The translations under genes were made by a program, and so were the position numbers. Below are positions 34,545 through 43,700 of a stretch of 44,138 nucleotides of DNA, in pieces. Every line of letters begins with the position of its first letter. Position 1 is the stretch's first letter. The DNA comes from an uncultured archaeon. Its GTDB lineage: Archaea > Thermoproteota > Bathyarchaeia > Bathyarchaeales > DTEX01. The stretch spans positions 1-44,138 of the forward strand of contig CALKGV010000037.1 of NCBI GenBank assembly GCA_938091805.1, given 5' to 3'. A model generated the notes under the pieces. It searched no databases. It was not told where the DNA came from and saw nothing but the letters and a program-made list of their open reading frames with translations.

Positions 34545-35237
34545 TTGAATCCCGCGGTTACGGAGAGCGGAATTGCGAAGGATTTCTTTATTCTATATAG
34601 GCTTGCTGAGATGGGAGCCTGCAATAAAACAGTAAAGATTTCAACAAGCGCATTGGCAAAAATATTGGGATTATCTCAGCAAAGCGTATCTAGGCGCTTA
34701 ATTGAGATGGAGCAAAGGGGTTTAATACAGCGAACAGCGACCAGTGGAGGAAGCCTAATTAGAATCTCCGAGGTTGGGGAGGGTTATCTTAGGGGGATTT
34801 ATCTTGGCTTAAGCGCGATCTTCGAGGGAAAGCCTCAATCCGTAACCGTTGAGGGCAAGGTTTTCAGCGGGCTTGGAGAAGGTGCCTATTATGTTTCTAA
34901 AGAAATGTATAGGAAGCAGTTTATTGAGAAGCTGGGTTTTGAACCCTATCCAGGAACTTTAAACCTTAAAATATCAAGCGAACAGAATGCGAAGTTAAGG
35001 GCTAAGCTTGATGTCTTTCCGGGTATAGAAATCGAAGGCTTTAAGAATAAGGATAGAACTTATGGGTCGGTTAAGTGTTTCCGGGCTGTAATAGAGGGTA
35101 AAGAGCAAGGCGCAGTGGTTTTAGCCCTCAGAAGCCACTATGGCAAAGATGTTATAGAGATTATAGCGCCGGAATATTTGCGTGGTCGCCTAGGTCTCAG
35201 GGATGGGGATAAAGTTAGGGTGGAGATATTTATTTAA
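34545..35237 (+). CDS. ribK: CTP-dependent riboflavin kinase with N-terminal HTH
   Basis: This 230-residue protein has a winged-helix domain (residues ~10-90; STSALAKILGLSQQSVSRRLIEMEQRGLIQR). The archaeal RibK barrel follows (~95-230; FSGLGEGAYYVSKEMYRKQF, GFEPYPGTLNLKI, HYGKDVIEIIAP). Known RibK enzymes make FMN from riboflavin with CTP. The fused regulator-like domain also occurs in other archaea (RbkR type), where it controls riboflavin genes, so this may be both enzyme and transcription factor. The start is TTG after GGTGGG. Confidence 0.92.
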   Translation: MNPAVTESGIAKDFFILYRLAEMGACNKTVKISTSALAKILGLSQQSVSRRLIEMEQRGLIQRTATSGGSLIRISEVGEGYLRGIYLGLSAIFEGKPQSVTVEGKVFSGLGEGAYYVSKEMYRKQFIEKLGFEPYPGTLNLKISSEQNAKLRAKLDVFPGIEIEGFKNKDRTYGSVKCFRAVIEGKEQGAVVLALRSHYGKDVIEIIAPEYLRGRLGLRDGDKVRVEIFI

Positions 35238-35241
35238 AGGG

Positions 35242-35511
35242 TTATTTAATATCACTCCTTTTGATTAATTGAATAAGTCTTCTGCCCTTCGTGAGAGATG
35301 AAACTGATATCAGTCCAGTTATCTCCATCCTCATCAAGGTTTTATTCAGATCATTAACGCTTAAGTCTTTATAGACGGATTTCAGCGCCTCAAGTAGCTC
35401 AGCATCTGTAAGAGAGCCTTTTTTCTCCAAAATTTCGATGATAACCGTGTGAAGCGGCTGAATTCTCCAAGTTTTAATTGAAGATTGCACTTTAACTCCC
35501 CCTTTATTCAT
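35242..35511 (-). CDS. Small winged-helix protein downstream of cdc48
   Basis: This 89-residue protein is a compact winged helix: PLHTVIIEILEKKGSLTDAELLEAL is helix-turn-helix-like, and SVNDLNKTLMRMEITGLI with SVSSLTKGRRLIQLI forms the recognition helix and wing. It begins nine bases after the cdc48 stop on the same strand, so both sit on one transcript. Such a small protein may regulate the operon or be a chromatin-like factor. I do not recognise a named family. The ATG follows TAAATC and has no strong ribosome binding site, which suggests translational coupling. Confidence 0.65.
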   Translation of the reverse strand: MNKGGVKVQSSIKTWRIQPLHTVIIEILEKKGSLTDAELLEALKSVYKDLSVNDLNKTLMRMEITGLISVSSLTKGRRLIQLIKRSDIK

Positions 35512-35520
35512 GATTTATGT

Positions 35521-37698
35521 TTAAGTGATCAGCGGCGGGGTAACCCTCTGTATCTTCCTGTACTGTTGCCCAAAACCCTTATACCAATTCTCCATGTCCG
35601 GCGTTATGCTGGGGCCTATTTTCCTCATGGCTTCCTGGAAGTCCGCCATAGATACTTCCTTTGCGTTCATGTCGCGGCGTAGGGCTATTAAGGCTGCTTC
35701 TCTGCATAGGGCTTCTATATCCGCGCCGGAATAACCCTTAGTCATGCTTGCTAACATCTTCAGATCTACATTATTAGCTAGTGGCATATCCCTCGCATGT
35801 ATCTTGAATATTGCTAATCTACCATCCTCATTTGGCTCCGGAACATATATTAAACGGTCAAATCTGCCAGGCCTTAGGATCGCTGGGTCAAGCAGATCCG
35901 GTCTATTCGTAGCTGCTAGAACGACAACATCCTCAAGGGTTGTTATCCCATCGATTTCAGTCAGCAACTGGCTGATGACGCGTTCGGTTACTCCGCTATC
36001 GCCGTATCCTATTCCTCTTCTAGGGACAAGCGCGTCAATCTCATCGAAGAATATTACTGCTGGAGCCGCCATCCTAGCTTTTCTAAAAACTTCTCTAACA
36101 GCTTTCTCGGATTCGCCAACCCACTTAGATAGAACTTCCGGACCCTTTATTGATATGAAGTTTGCCTCGCTCTCTGTGGCGACGGCCTTAGCCAGCAATG
36201 TTTTGCCGCAGCCAGGAGGACCGTAAAGAAGTATGCCTTTAGGCGGTTTAATGCCCATCTTCCTAAAGATCTCGGGGTTCTTTATCGGCCATTCAACAGC
36301 CTCTCTGAGCTCCTGCTTAACCTCCTCAAGATCCCCTACATCATCCCAATGGACTGTTGGTACCTCTATGGCTACTTCCCTCATTGCTGTTGGTGTAATC
36401 TCTCTGAAGGCATTTAAGAAATCTTCCATTCGAATCTCCATCTTCTCGAGAACTTCTGGCGGGATCCTTTCTTGCTCCAGATCTATTTCGGGCAGATATC
36501 TGCGAAGAGCCTTCATGGCCGTTTCGCGGCATAAAGCTGCTAGATCAGCTCCGGTGAAGCCGTGGGTCATTTCAGCCAGTTTCTTCAGATCTACATCGTT
36601 TGCCAATGGCATTCCACGCGTGTGGATCAGAAGTATCTCGTATCGCCCCTGCTTGTCCGGTATGCCTATCTCTATTTCCCGGTCGAATCTGCCGGGTCTT
36701 CTAAGCGCCGGATCCAGCGCGTTAGGCCTGTTCGTTGCGCCTATAACTATAACGTTTCCCCTCTCTCTTAGTCCGTCCATTAACGCAAGAAGCTGAGCGA
36801 CAACCCTACGCTCAACCTCACCGGTGACTTCCTCCCTCTTCGGCGCTATGGCGTCTAATTCATCTATGAATATTATGCTAGGGGCATTCTGCTGAGCCTG
36901 TTGGAATATTTCACGGAGCCTAGCCTCAGATTCTCCGTAGAATTTGTTCATTATCTCCGGGCCATTTATTGAGAAGAAGCTTGCATCAGATTCGTTGGCG
37001 ACGGCCTTAGCCAGCAATGTTTTGCCGCAGCCAGGAGGACCGTGGAGAAGTACGCCTCTGGGCGGATCTATTCCGAGCCTCTGGAATATTTCAGGATGCC
37101 TTAAGGGCAGTTCAACCATCTCCCTTAGCCTCTGGATCTCCTCTTTTAATCCGCCTATATCCTCATAGGTTATCCGCGGTAAGCCCTTGCCTTCAGGAGC
37201 TGGCTCTGGGAGTATTTGGAGGTTTGTGTCGTATGTTAACCTAACAATGCCGTGGGGTCTGGTCTTCATAACAATGAATTGGACTGGATGCCCGAGCATC
37301 ATAACGAGTGTTGTGTCACCTTCAACAAAGGTTCTTTCAAGAAGCCTATTTTTCACGAAGTTTGTGAAGTCTTCATCAATGTTAAGCCGCATGTCAACCG
37401 GTGCCAGAACAATGCTAGATGCATCTATAACCTCAGCTCTACGGATAAGAACGTACTCATTTATTGAAACTCCAGCATTCTTTCGTGTTATCCCATCTAT
37501 TCTAATGATGCTTTTACCTTGATCTTCAGCATAAGCTGGCCAAGCTATTGCCGCCGTTCTTCTTTTGCCCACAATCTCTATGACGTCCCCCGCTGAAACC
37601 CCTATTTTCTCCATTGTTTTCTGATCAATTCTAGCAATGCCTCTATAAACATCCCGCTGTTTAGCGTCGCCCACTCTTAGTTGAACCTCATTAGCCAT
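35521..37698 (-). CDS. cdc48: CDC48/VAT AAA+ ATPase
   Basis: This 725-residue double-AAA protein has an N domain (double-psi barrel plus four-stranded part, residues 1-~180). D1 has Walker A GPPGCGKT (220-227) and Walker B FIDELD (277-282). D2 has Walker A GPPGCGKT (493-500) and Walker B FDEIDA (551-556). GRFDR follows in each. It unfolds proteins by pulling them through its hexameric pore and can feed the proteasome, but the C-terminus (TPPLIT) lacks an HbYX proteasome-docking motif. The ATG follows GGGGGAAG. A TATA element inside a CCAAAT-N4-ATTTGG dyad lies 56-71 bases upstream. Confidence 0.95.
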   Translation of the reverse strand: MANEVQLRVGDAKQRDVYRGIARIDQKTMEKIGVSAGDVIEIVGKRRTAAIAWPAYAEDQGKSIIRIDGITRKNAGVSINEYVLIRRAEVIDASSIVLAPVDMRLNIDEDFTNFVKNRLLERTFVEGDTTLVMMLGHPVQFIVMKTRPHGIVRLTYDTNLQILPEPAPEGKGLPRITYEDIGGLKEEIQRLREMVELPLRHPEIFQRLGIDPPRGVLLHGPPGCGKTLLAKAVANESDASFFSINGPEIMNKFYGESEARLREIFQQAQQNAPSIIFIDELDAIAPKREEVTGEVERRVVAQLLALMDGLRERGNVIVIGATNRPNALDPALRRPGRFDREIEIGIPDKQGRYEILLIHTRGMPLANDVDLKKLAEMTHGFTGADLAALCRETAMKALRRYLPEIDLEQERIPPEVLEKMEIRMEDFLNAFREITPTAMREVAIEVPTVHWDDVGDLEEVKQELREAVEWPIKNPEIFRKMGIKPPKGILLYGPPGCGKTLLAKAVATESEANFISIKGPEVLSKWVGESEKAVREVFRKARMAAPAVIFFDEIDALVPRRGIGYGDSGVTERVISQLLTEIDGITTLEDVVVLAATNRPDLLDPAILRPGRFDRLIYVPEPNEDGRLAIFKIHARDMPLANNVDLKMLASMTKGYSGADIEALCREAALIALRRDMNAKEVSMADFQEAMRKIGPSITPDMENWYKGFGQQYRKIQRVTPPLIT

Positions 37699-37753
37699 TC
37701 AGTATCTTCCCCCGCATTAAATCAGATTTCATCTATTTCATTAATGCTAAGTC

Positions 37754-37769
37754 CCAAATATAAATTTGG
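37754..37769 (-). promoter_or_regulatory. cdc48 TATA element inside a perfect dyad
   Basis: CCAAAT and ATTTGG form a 6-base inverted repeat around ATAA, and the AT-rich centre serves as the likely TATA box of cdc48. A factor that recognises the dyad would compete directly with TBP. Confidence 0.45.
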
Positions 37770-37783
37770 TGTAAAATAAATGT

Positions 37784-38053
37784 TTAGGCTCTCCTAATCA
37801 TTATTGTTTGTATGTCGCTTACTTCGCTTACGTTTTTAATTCTTGTTTCAACCTCATCTAATCCGCCAGCCTGATTTTCAGGGAATATGATGTGGGCTAT
37901 GAGCGCCACTAAGCCGAAAGCTATCGGTTCCTCCTCAAACTTGTAAACTGAAGCGTAGCTGGGTAAGGAGTTCTTAATCTTTTCTTTGAGGGTTTCAAGG
38001 TTAATGTCTATGTCCGCTGGGAATATCTTCAGGGAGAGCACGATTCTAGCCAA
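37784..38053 (-). CDS. ef1b: Translation elongation factor 1-beta (aEF-1beta)
   Basis: This 89-residue protein matches the archaeal nucleotide exchange factor: ARIVLSLKIFPADIDINLETLKEKI, YKFEEEPIAFGLVALIAHIIFPEN and DEVETRIKNVSEVSDIQTIMI. It reloads aEF-1alpha with GTP. TTG 38053 has GGAGG seven bases upstream and gives the usual N-terminus; an in-frame ATG at 38083 would add ten atypical residues. TTTAAAATATAC at 38098-38109 is its TATA candidate. The zinc-ribbon gene that often accompanies it in archaea is here 1.5 kb away on the other strand. Confidence 0.9.
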   Translation of the reverse strand: MARIVLSLKIFPADIDINLETLKEKIKNSLPSYASVYKFEEEPIAFGLVALIAHIIFPENQAGGLDEVETRIKNVSEVSDIQTIMIRRA

Positions 38054-38179
38054 GCATAACCCTCCAATTAAGCGAATGCTCAATAGAATGGAAATACGTA
38101 TATTTTAAAGTTATGTTTTAGGGCCTAACTTATCTATAAGATCGCCCTGCAATTTGGCTTCAGAGAATCTTTCGCACAT

Positions 38180-38192
38180 AAATTTTATATTT
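38180..38192 (+). promoter_or_regulatory. TATA-box candidate for geranylgeranyl reductase
   Basis: AATTTTATATTTA lies about 40-50 bases before ATG 38231 in the 177-base divergent space shared with aEF-1beta. Confidence 0.45.
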
Positions 38193-38230
38193 AGCGCGCA
38201 CGTTACTCCTCTTATATATTTGGAAAAAGA

Positions 38231-39436
38231 ATGGTCATGTGTATTGAAGAATCTGAGATAGCGGTTATTGGAGCTGGATCGGCGGGATTAATTGCGGCTA
38301 GGGAAGCATCTCTAAGAGGGGCTGAAGTCTTTATTTTTGAGGAGCATAATGAGATCGGTTTGCCTTGTCACTGCGCCGGGCTTCTTAGCGTAAAGGGATT
38401 ACATGATATTGGCGTACCGCCCCACGGAGCCTACGTGCAGAATAAAATCAGAGGCGCATGCTTCTATTCGCCCTCAAATCTCTCATTTACCATTGAGGGA
38501 AGAGATTATATTGCCTATGTTATTAACCGCCACATGCTGGATCGTTTTCTTGCGGAGCAAGCTTTGAAGAGCGGTTCACGTATAAAATTAAATTCACGGG
38601 TTCAATCCGTAAAGCGCGATGGGGATTGGGTTTTAAATATTAATGGGCGTGATTATTTTAAGGCTAAACTTTTGATAGATGCTGAGGGGGCATTGCCTAG
38701 AGTTTTAAAAACATCTGGCCTAAACCTAAGGATCTTGGACAAAAATGATTTTCTTAATGGTTTGCAGGTTGACATATCTGGGGTTAAAGTTGACCCTGAA
38801 CATGTTGAAGTTCACCTGGGCAGTGGGGTTGCGCCGGGTTTCTTCGCGTGGGTTATGCCGTTAAATGATGGGGAAGCCAGGGTTGGCTTAGCGTGTAAGA
38901 ACTCGAATCTGAAAGATCTTCTGTTCAGTTTCATAAGGAAAAGGTTCGGGGGCTTTGAGGGAATAAATATGCGCTCATTCTACTCCGGGTTCATTATTAC
39001 ATGCGGTCCCGTTGAAAAAACCTACTCTGATGGGCTTATGGTTGTTGGGGATGCAGCCGGTCAAGTCAAGCCTATCTCCGGCGGCGGGGTTGTTTTTGGC
39101 GGCATATGCGCCTCAATAGCTGGAAGGGTGGCCTCGGAAGCCATAAAACGTAACAGTTTAGAGGAGAAATTTTTGAAAACCTATCAGGATGAATGGAAGG
39201 CAAGACTTGGGAGAGAATTTAAGATCGCCCTTCTTGCGAGAAAGATTTTAAATCGTCTTTCAGATCGGGAAATTGACAGGATTTTTTCAATAGTCATCGA
39301 GGAGGGGATTCATAATGAGATTTCAGCGGGGGGAGATATGGATTTTCAGGGCACATCGATCCTGAAAATTATGGGAAAAAGAAGGATTCTGAAATTTTTG
39401 CCAACGCTTCTTAAGGCTGCATTAATCTTTAGGTGA
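38231..39436 (+). CDS. Geranylgeranyl reductase family FAD-dependent oxidoreductase
   Basis: This 401-residue flavoprotein has the dinucleotide motif VIGAGSAGLIAAREASLRGA, then the EIGLPCHCAGLLS segment and the late GDAAGQVKPISGGGVVFGG motif. These are the signatures of archaeal geranylgeranyl (digeranylgeranylglycerophospholipid) reductases. They saturate the isoprenoid chains of membrane lipids. CHCAGL contains the cysteine commonly seen near the active site. The last ~60 residues are helical and basic. The family includes other substrates, so the lipid role is probable and not certain. It runs into a convergent small ORF at its 3' end. Confidence 0.85.
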   Translation: MVMCIEESEIAVIGAGSAGLIAAREASLRGAEVFIFEEHNEIGLPCHCAGLLSVKGLHDIGVPPHGAYVQNKIRGACFYSPSNLSFTIEGRDYIAYVINRHMLDRFLAEQALKSGSRIKLNSRVQSVKRDGDWVLNINGRDYFKAKLLIDAEGALPRVLKTSGLNLRILDKNDFLNGLQVDISGVKVDPEHVEVHLGSGVAPGFFAWVMPLNDGEARVGLACKNSNLKDLLFSFIRKRFGGFEGINMRSFYSGFIITCGPVEKTYSDGLMVVGDAAGQVKPISGGGVVFGGICASIAGRVASEAIKRNSLEEKFLKTYQDEWKARLGREFKIALLARKILNRLSDREIDRIFSIVIEEGIHNEISAGGDMDFQGTSILKIMGKRRILKFLPTLLKAALIFR

Positions 39437-39521
39437 TGCGTTCAGAGAGAAGCGGACTTACACGTTTTGGGCGCAACCACTGGTCCAAGCGGCTCGCTGC
39501 TTCTGCCAAATTCTTGCTCAT
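39429..39521 (-). CDS. Small ORF (30 aa) convergent with geranylgeranyl reductase
   Basis: ATG 39521-39519 follows GGGAGG with four bases between. The frame has 30 codons and ends in TAA at 39431-39429, overlapping the reductase stop by eight bases. The peptide begins MSKNLAEAASRLDQWLRPKR and ends SPLLSERIT. It is amphipathic, with a basic centre. TTATAAT on the minus strand at about 39577-39571 could be a TATA box 50 bases upstream. I recognise no family. A ribosome binding site, a promoter candidate and natural codon use argue for a real small gene, but length makes chance possible. Confidence 0.4.
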   Translation of the reverse strand: MSKNLAEAASRLDQWLRPKRVSPLLSERIT

Positions 39522-39622
39522 TCATCCTCCCTAACCGAAGTATGGTTTTCTGGGCATCAATACGTAAACAATTATAAGGAAGAGTGAAATTTATTATAAA
39601 ATCCAAATTTAAAAGGGTGTAT

Positions 39623-39808
39623 ATGGCTGTGAGCAAAAGCATATCAATGCCAATCTGCACATCATGCAATAGAATAATATCTCCTGGAGCAAACGCTACA
39701 TCTTTTCTATGCCCAAACTGCGGTGAAATTATTATTTGGCGTTGCTCTAAATGCCGGAAATTCAGGCGGCAATATAAGTGTCCAAAATGCGGCTTTCAGG
39801 GACCTTAG
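39623..39808 (+). CDS. Zinc-ribbon RNA-binding protein (COG2888/HVO_2753-like)
   Basis: This 61-residue protein has four CxxC pairs (Cys12/15, Cys30/33, Cys41/44, Cys53/56), forming two zinc ribbons. The line [30 protein letters not shown], ending [10 protein letters not shown], is nearly diagnostic of the archaeal COG2888 family, predicted to act in translation. I start at ATG 39623, which has AAGGGTG four bases upstream; a frame open to 39584 lacks such a site. TTATTATAAAAT at about 39591-39602 is a TATA candidate. Usually it is beside aEF-1beta; here the reductase gene separates them. Confidence 0.9.
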   Translation: MAVSKSISMPICTSCNRIISPGANATSFLCPNCGEIIIWRCSKCRKFRRQYKCPKCGFQGP

Positions 39809-39826
39809 GCGCATTTAGGGGACCTC

Positions 39827-40497
39827 TCACTTCCTCTTCCTATAAATCTTGACACCGTCGCGTTCTGTGACGTATTCAAACACAGCCTTTAACAATTCCT
39901 CATCCTCCTCCAGCATTCTTGAAGTCTTCACATAGTAGTTGTCACCCTCAAAGCTTACCAGCTGCGTGTAGATGAGAGTGGTCTTGATGTCCCGGTGTCC
40001 AAGCAATTCCATAACGTGTAGGATATCCTTAGTCCGGTAATACTCCATAGCGGCTTTCCAGTGCCTGAAAGTGTGGAAGGTGATCTGGTTAAGCCTTGGG
40101 TTCCCGTGTTTCTGGGCCATCCGATTCCGGTATCTTCTGAAGACATGAAGGTCTCCTGGGAAAACGCGATCAGATTCTCTTGGTAGGCTGCTGAGCATAG
40201 CCATGTGGGTTGAACTGATCTTTAGCATCCTCGGTTTTCCATGTTTCTCACGTCTGTTCAATAAGAGGGTTCCAGCCTCAAAATCTATGTCCGTCCATTT
40301 CAGACGCCACGCTTCTCCGCTCCTCAGCCCGGTCTCCTTGAGCAGTTGAAGGAAAGCAGCGAGTTTCCTACAGGCGCCTCTCTGAGAATCTGTATCCGCA
40401 TCAACGGCACAACCAACGCTGAACTATGGGTCCATTTGCTAGCTGGCGCATTCCATCCTTATAGAGTTTCATTGAGCCGCATTGTGATTCTCCCAGC
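39827..40497 (-). pseudogene. Broken tyrosine recombinase/integrase
   Basis: The longest intact part (TTG 40261 to 39827, 144 codons) has the HxxR box HTFRHWKA, then MELLGHRDIKTTLIYTQ with the His and the Tyr nucleophile. The frame is open back to 40423 and adds KLAAFLQLLKETGLRSGEAW, with the first catalytic Arg. Before that it breaks at TAG 40426-40424. A second frame (40401-40497) adds SMKLYKDGMRQLANGP and QRWLCR, which look like part of an N-terminal core-binding domain and end at TGA 40403-40401. The N-terminus is thus frameshifted or partly deleted. Nothing else recognisable lies between here and the ATPase. It marks an old integration. Confidence 0.7.
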
Positions 40498-40714
40498 AGC
40501 TAAACGAAATGAAACTCCTATAACCATGATAGCTTATTCCTAGATGCTGGCACAGGAGAAGCCGCCATGAGAAACCAAAATCATAGTTTTTACATAACTC
40601 TTGAATTTAAATTCTTTTGTTGTTTCAGCCATAGGATTTGTGGAAAGATTTTTATGAATTGGTATGTTTGTAAGAAGGAAGAGCCCAGCCTCGGAGTTGC
40701 CCGGCTAGAAATGG

Positions 40715-43700
40715 ATGGTGGGGATGGTGGTAATTCAGAATTTAGAATGGTCAAGTGGTGGCGAAGTTTTAGGCTGGGCTCTGCCGAGCGCTGAAGAAGT
40801 TTTAACTTTGCCAGTTGAGGATCTTCTTCCGCGTTTAAAGTCTTCAATAAATGGGCTTTCCTCTGAGGAGGTGGAAAGGCGTCTTGAAGTTTTCGGCTAT
40901 AACGAGATTGCTAAAAGAAAGAAACGGGCAGCCGTCATTAATTTTCTCTCTCATTTCAAAAGTCCTTTGATAATAATTCTTCTTATCGCCGGGCTGATTT
41001 CAGGCTTCTTTGGAGAAGTTGCGAACACAGCCATCATATTTGTTATAGTGACGCTCAGCGTAGTTTTAGACTTTTATCAAGAATCTAAGGCTGAAAGGGC
41101 GGCTGAAATGTTGAAGCAGAGGGTGGCGACAACAGCCACCGTTTTGAGGGATGGCACAAGAAGAGAGGTTAGGCTTGTAGAGGTTGTCCCCGGAGACATC
41201 ATATTCCTTTCAGCAGGCGACATTGTGCCTGCGGACGCCCGAGTTATAAGTGCAAAAGACTTGTTCGTGAACCAGTCTGCGTTGACTGGTGAATCTTTTC
41301 CCGTTGAGAAGACTGGCTTGCCGCTGAACTCTTATGACCCGTCGATAACGGAGTGGAGCAATTATCTTTTTATGGGCACTTCTGTTGTGAGCGGGACAGC
41401 AACCGCTGTTGTCGTGAAAACTGGTAGCCTAACAGAGTATGGGAAAATTGCGGGGAGGCTTGTGGAAGGAGAGGTTGAAACCGAGTTCCAGAGGGGTATT
41501 AGAAGTTTTGGTTACATGATAATGCAGGTAACTTTTCTGCTTGTCATATTTGTGTTCTTCATTAATGCCCTTTATATGCGAAGCGTGCTCGATTCGCTTC
41601 TCTTCGCTGTGGCTTTGGCTGTAGGCTTAACGCCGGAGCTTCTACCAATGATAATTTCAGTAAACCTCTCTAAGGGGGCGGTGGCGATGGCTAAGAAGGG
41701 CGTCATCATGAAACGCTTGGCAGCAATACAGAATTTCGGAAGTATGGATGTTCTATGCACGGACAAAACTGGAACTTTGACGGAAAACCGGATAAAGCTT
41801 GTTCTACACGTGGACCTTAACGGCGATGAAAACGATAAGGTTCTGCTTTACTCCTACCTCAACAGTCACTACCAAACTGGAATTAAAAGCCCCTTGGACG
41901 AGGCTATACTGAGATTTAGAGAGGTGGATGTTAAAGATTATGAGAAGATTGATGAGGTGCCCTTTGATTTTGTTCGTAGAAGGCTTTCCATAGTTGTTGA
42001 GTATCAGAATCAACGGTTCATGATCACGAAGGGGGCTCCAGAAGAGATTGCCAAGATTTGCTCCTTCTATGAGGTTGGAGAGGTTATAGCTGACATAACG
42101 GATGAGGTGCGCAGAAAAATTGAGCAGAAATATGTTGAGCTTAGTGCTGAAGGTTATAGGGTTTTAGCCGTAGCCTACAAGCGTTTAAGAGAGGACAAGC
42201 CGACATACACGGCGAATGATGAGAAAGAAATGGTGTTTTTGGGATTCGTAGCTTTTCTTGACCCTCCTAAAGAAACGGCGAGGGAAGCCTTGCAGCTTCT
42301 GAAAAATGCTGGCGTAGAGCTGAAAATTCTTACAGGCGACAACGAGCTGGTAACAAGGAAGGTTTGCGAAAACCTCGGCTTCGATATTAAAGGAATAGTC
42401 GCTGGAAGCGAGATTGCCCAAATGCATGATGACGCCCTTGCAAGGGTTGTCGAAGAGGCAAATGCGTTCTGCAGGGTTACACCAGCCCAGAAGGACAGAA
42501 TAATAAACGCCTTAAAAGGTAATGGACACGTTGTTGGGTTTCTAGGGGATGGGATTAATGATGCGCCATCCCTAAAAAGCGCGGACGTTGGCATATCTGT
42601 GGAAAACGCCGTTGACGTTGCAAAGGAATCCGCTGACATAATTCTTCTGCAGAATGATTTAACAGTGCTTCATGACGGTGTTTTGGAGGGTAGGAAAACA
42701 TTCGGCAACACTATGAAGTATATCATGATGGGTGTGAGCTCAAACTTTGGGAACATGTTCAGCGTTGCTGGCGCATCATTGTTTCTGCCCTTCCTGCCCA
42801 TGCTACCCATACAGATACTGCTCAACAATCTGCTCTATGACTTCTCACAGTCGACAATACCCACAGACGAGGTTGACCAAGAATACATTGAAAAGCCTAA
42901 AAGGTGGGACATACACTTCATTAGGCGGTTCATGCTATGCCTCGGGCCAGTCAGCTCCATCTTCGACTTTCTAACATTCTTTATAATGCTTTTCATCTTT
43001 AACGCTTCTGAGCCTTTGTTCCAAACCGCTTGGTTCATCGAATCACTAACTTCACAGACCCTTGTAATCTTTGCCATTAGAACAAAAAGGTCGCCCTTCT
43101 GGAAAAGCAAGCCAAGCCGACTTTTGCTCCTCAGCAGCCTAGCAATAATAACATTCGCGCTGATACTCCCTTACACGCCATTAGGAGAAATTTTCAGATT
43201 TGTAAAGCCTCCATCAACCTTCTACATAGCATTAGCTGCAATTCTCGGCGCCTATGTGGCATTAGCTGAAATTATTAAAAGTTGGTTTTACAGGAGATAT
43301 GGCTACCGCCTAGAACAAACCCTCATCCCGCCCAAAAAGATTGGGATATACCTCACCAAGACTGCGAAGCTCATTCAAAATATCATAGCCACCATATGTC
43401 TACACCCAGAAGACGAAATAACGGTTGACTCCCTCCTAAAAGACCTAGAAAAAATTATGGAATACCCACTTGATTACGATCAAATAGGCCACACAATTGT
43501 ATACCTGAAACGCGCAAGACTCATAAGCTTCGAGTGGCACCAAAGAACAATAAAACGAGAAAAATCACTAAAAGAATACGTGACAAAACAGCTAATGACC
43601 AGCGAGCTATGGCCAAAAATAGCCCAAGACTGGCATAAAATCAGCAGAACCATCAAAGAAAAATACGGAAAAGTAAACCCGGAATACCAAGAACTCCTAC

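Noticed and set aside
35525-37522. Long plus-strand frames opposite cdc48
   Set aside because: They are antisense shadows of a well-conserved ATPase gene, with compositions that mirror its codons.
38111-38179. A 22-codon minus-strand ORF (MCERFSEAKLQGDLIDK...) in the divergent space before aEF-1beta
   Set aside because: The peptide looks natural, but there is no ribosome binding site, the ATG overlaps the likely reductase TATA region, and no promoter is well placed for it.
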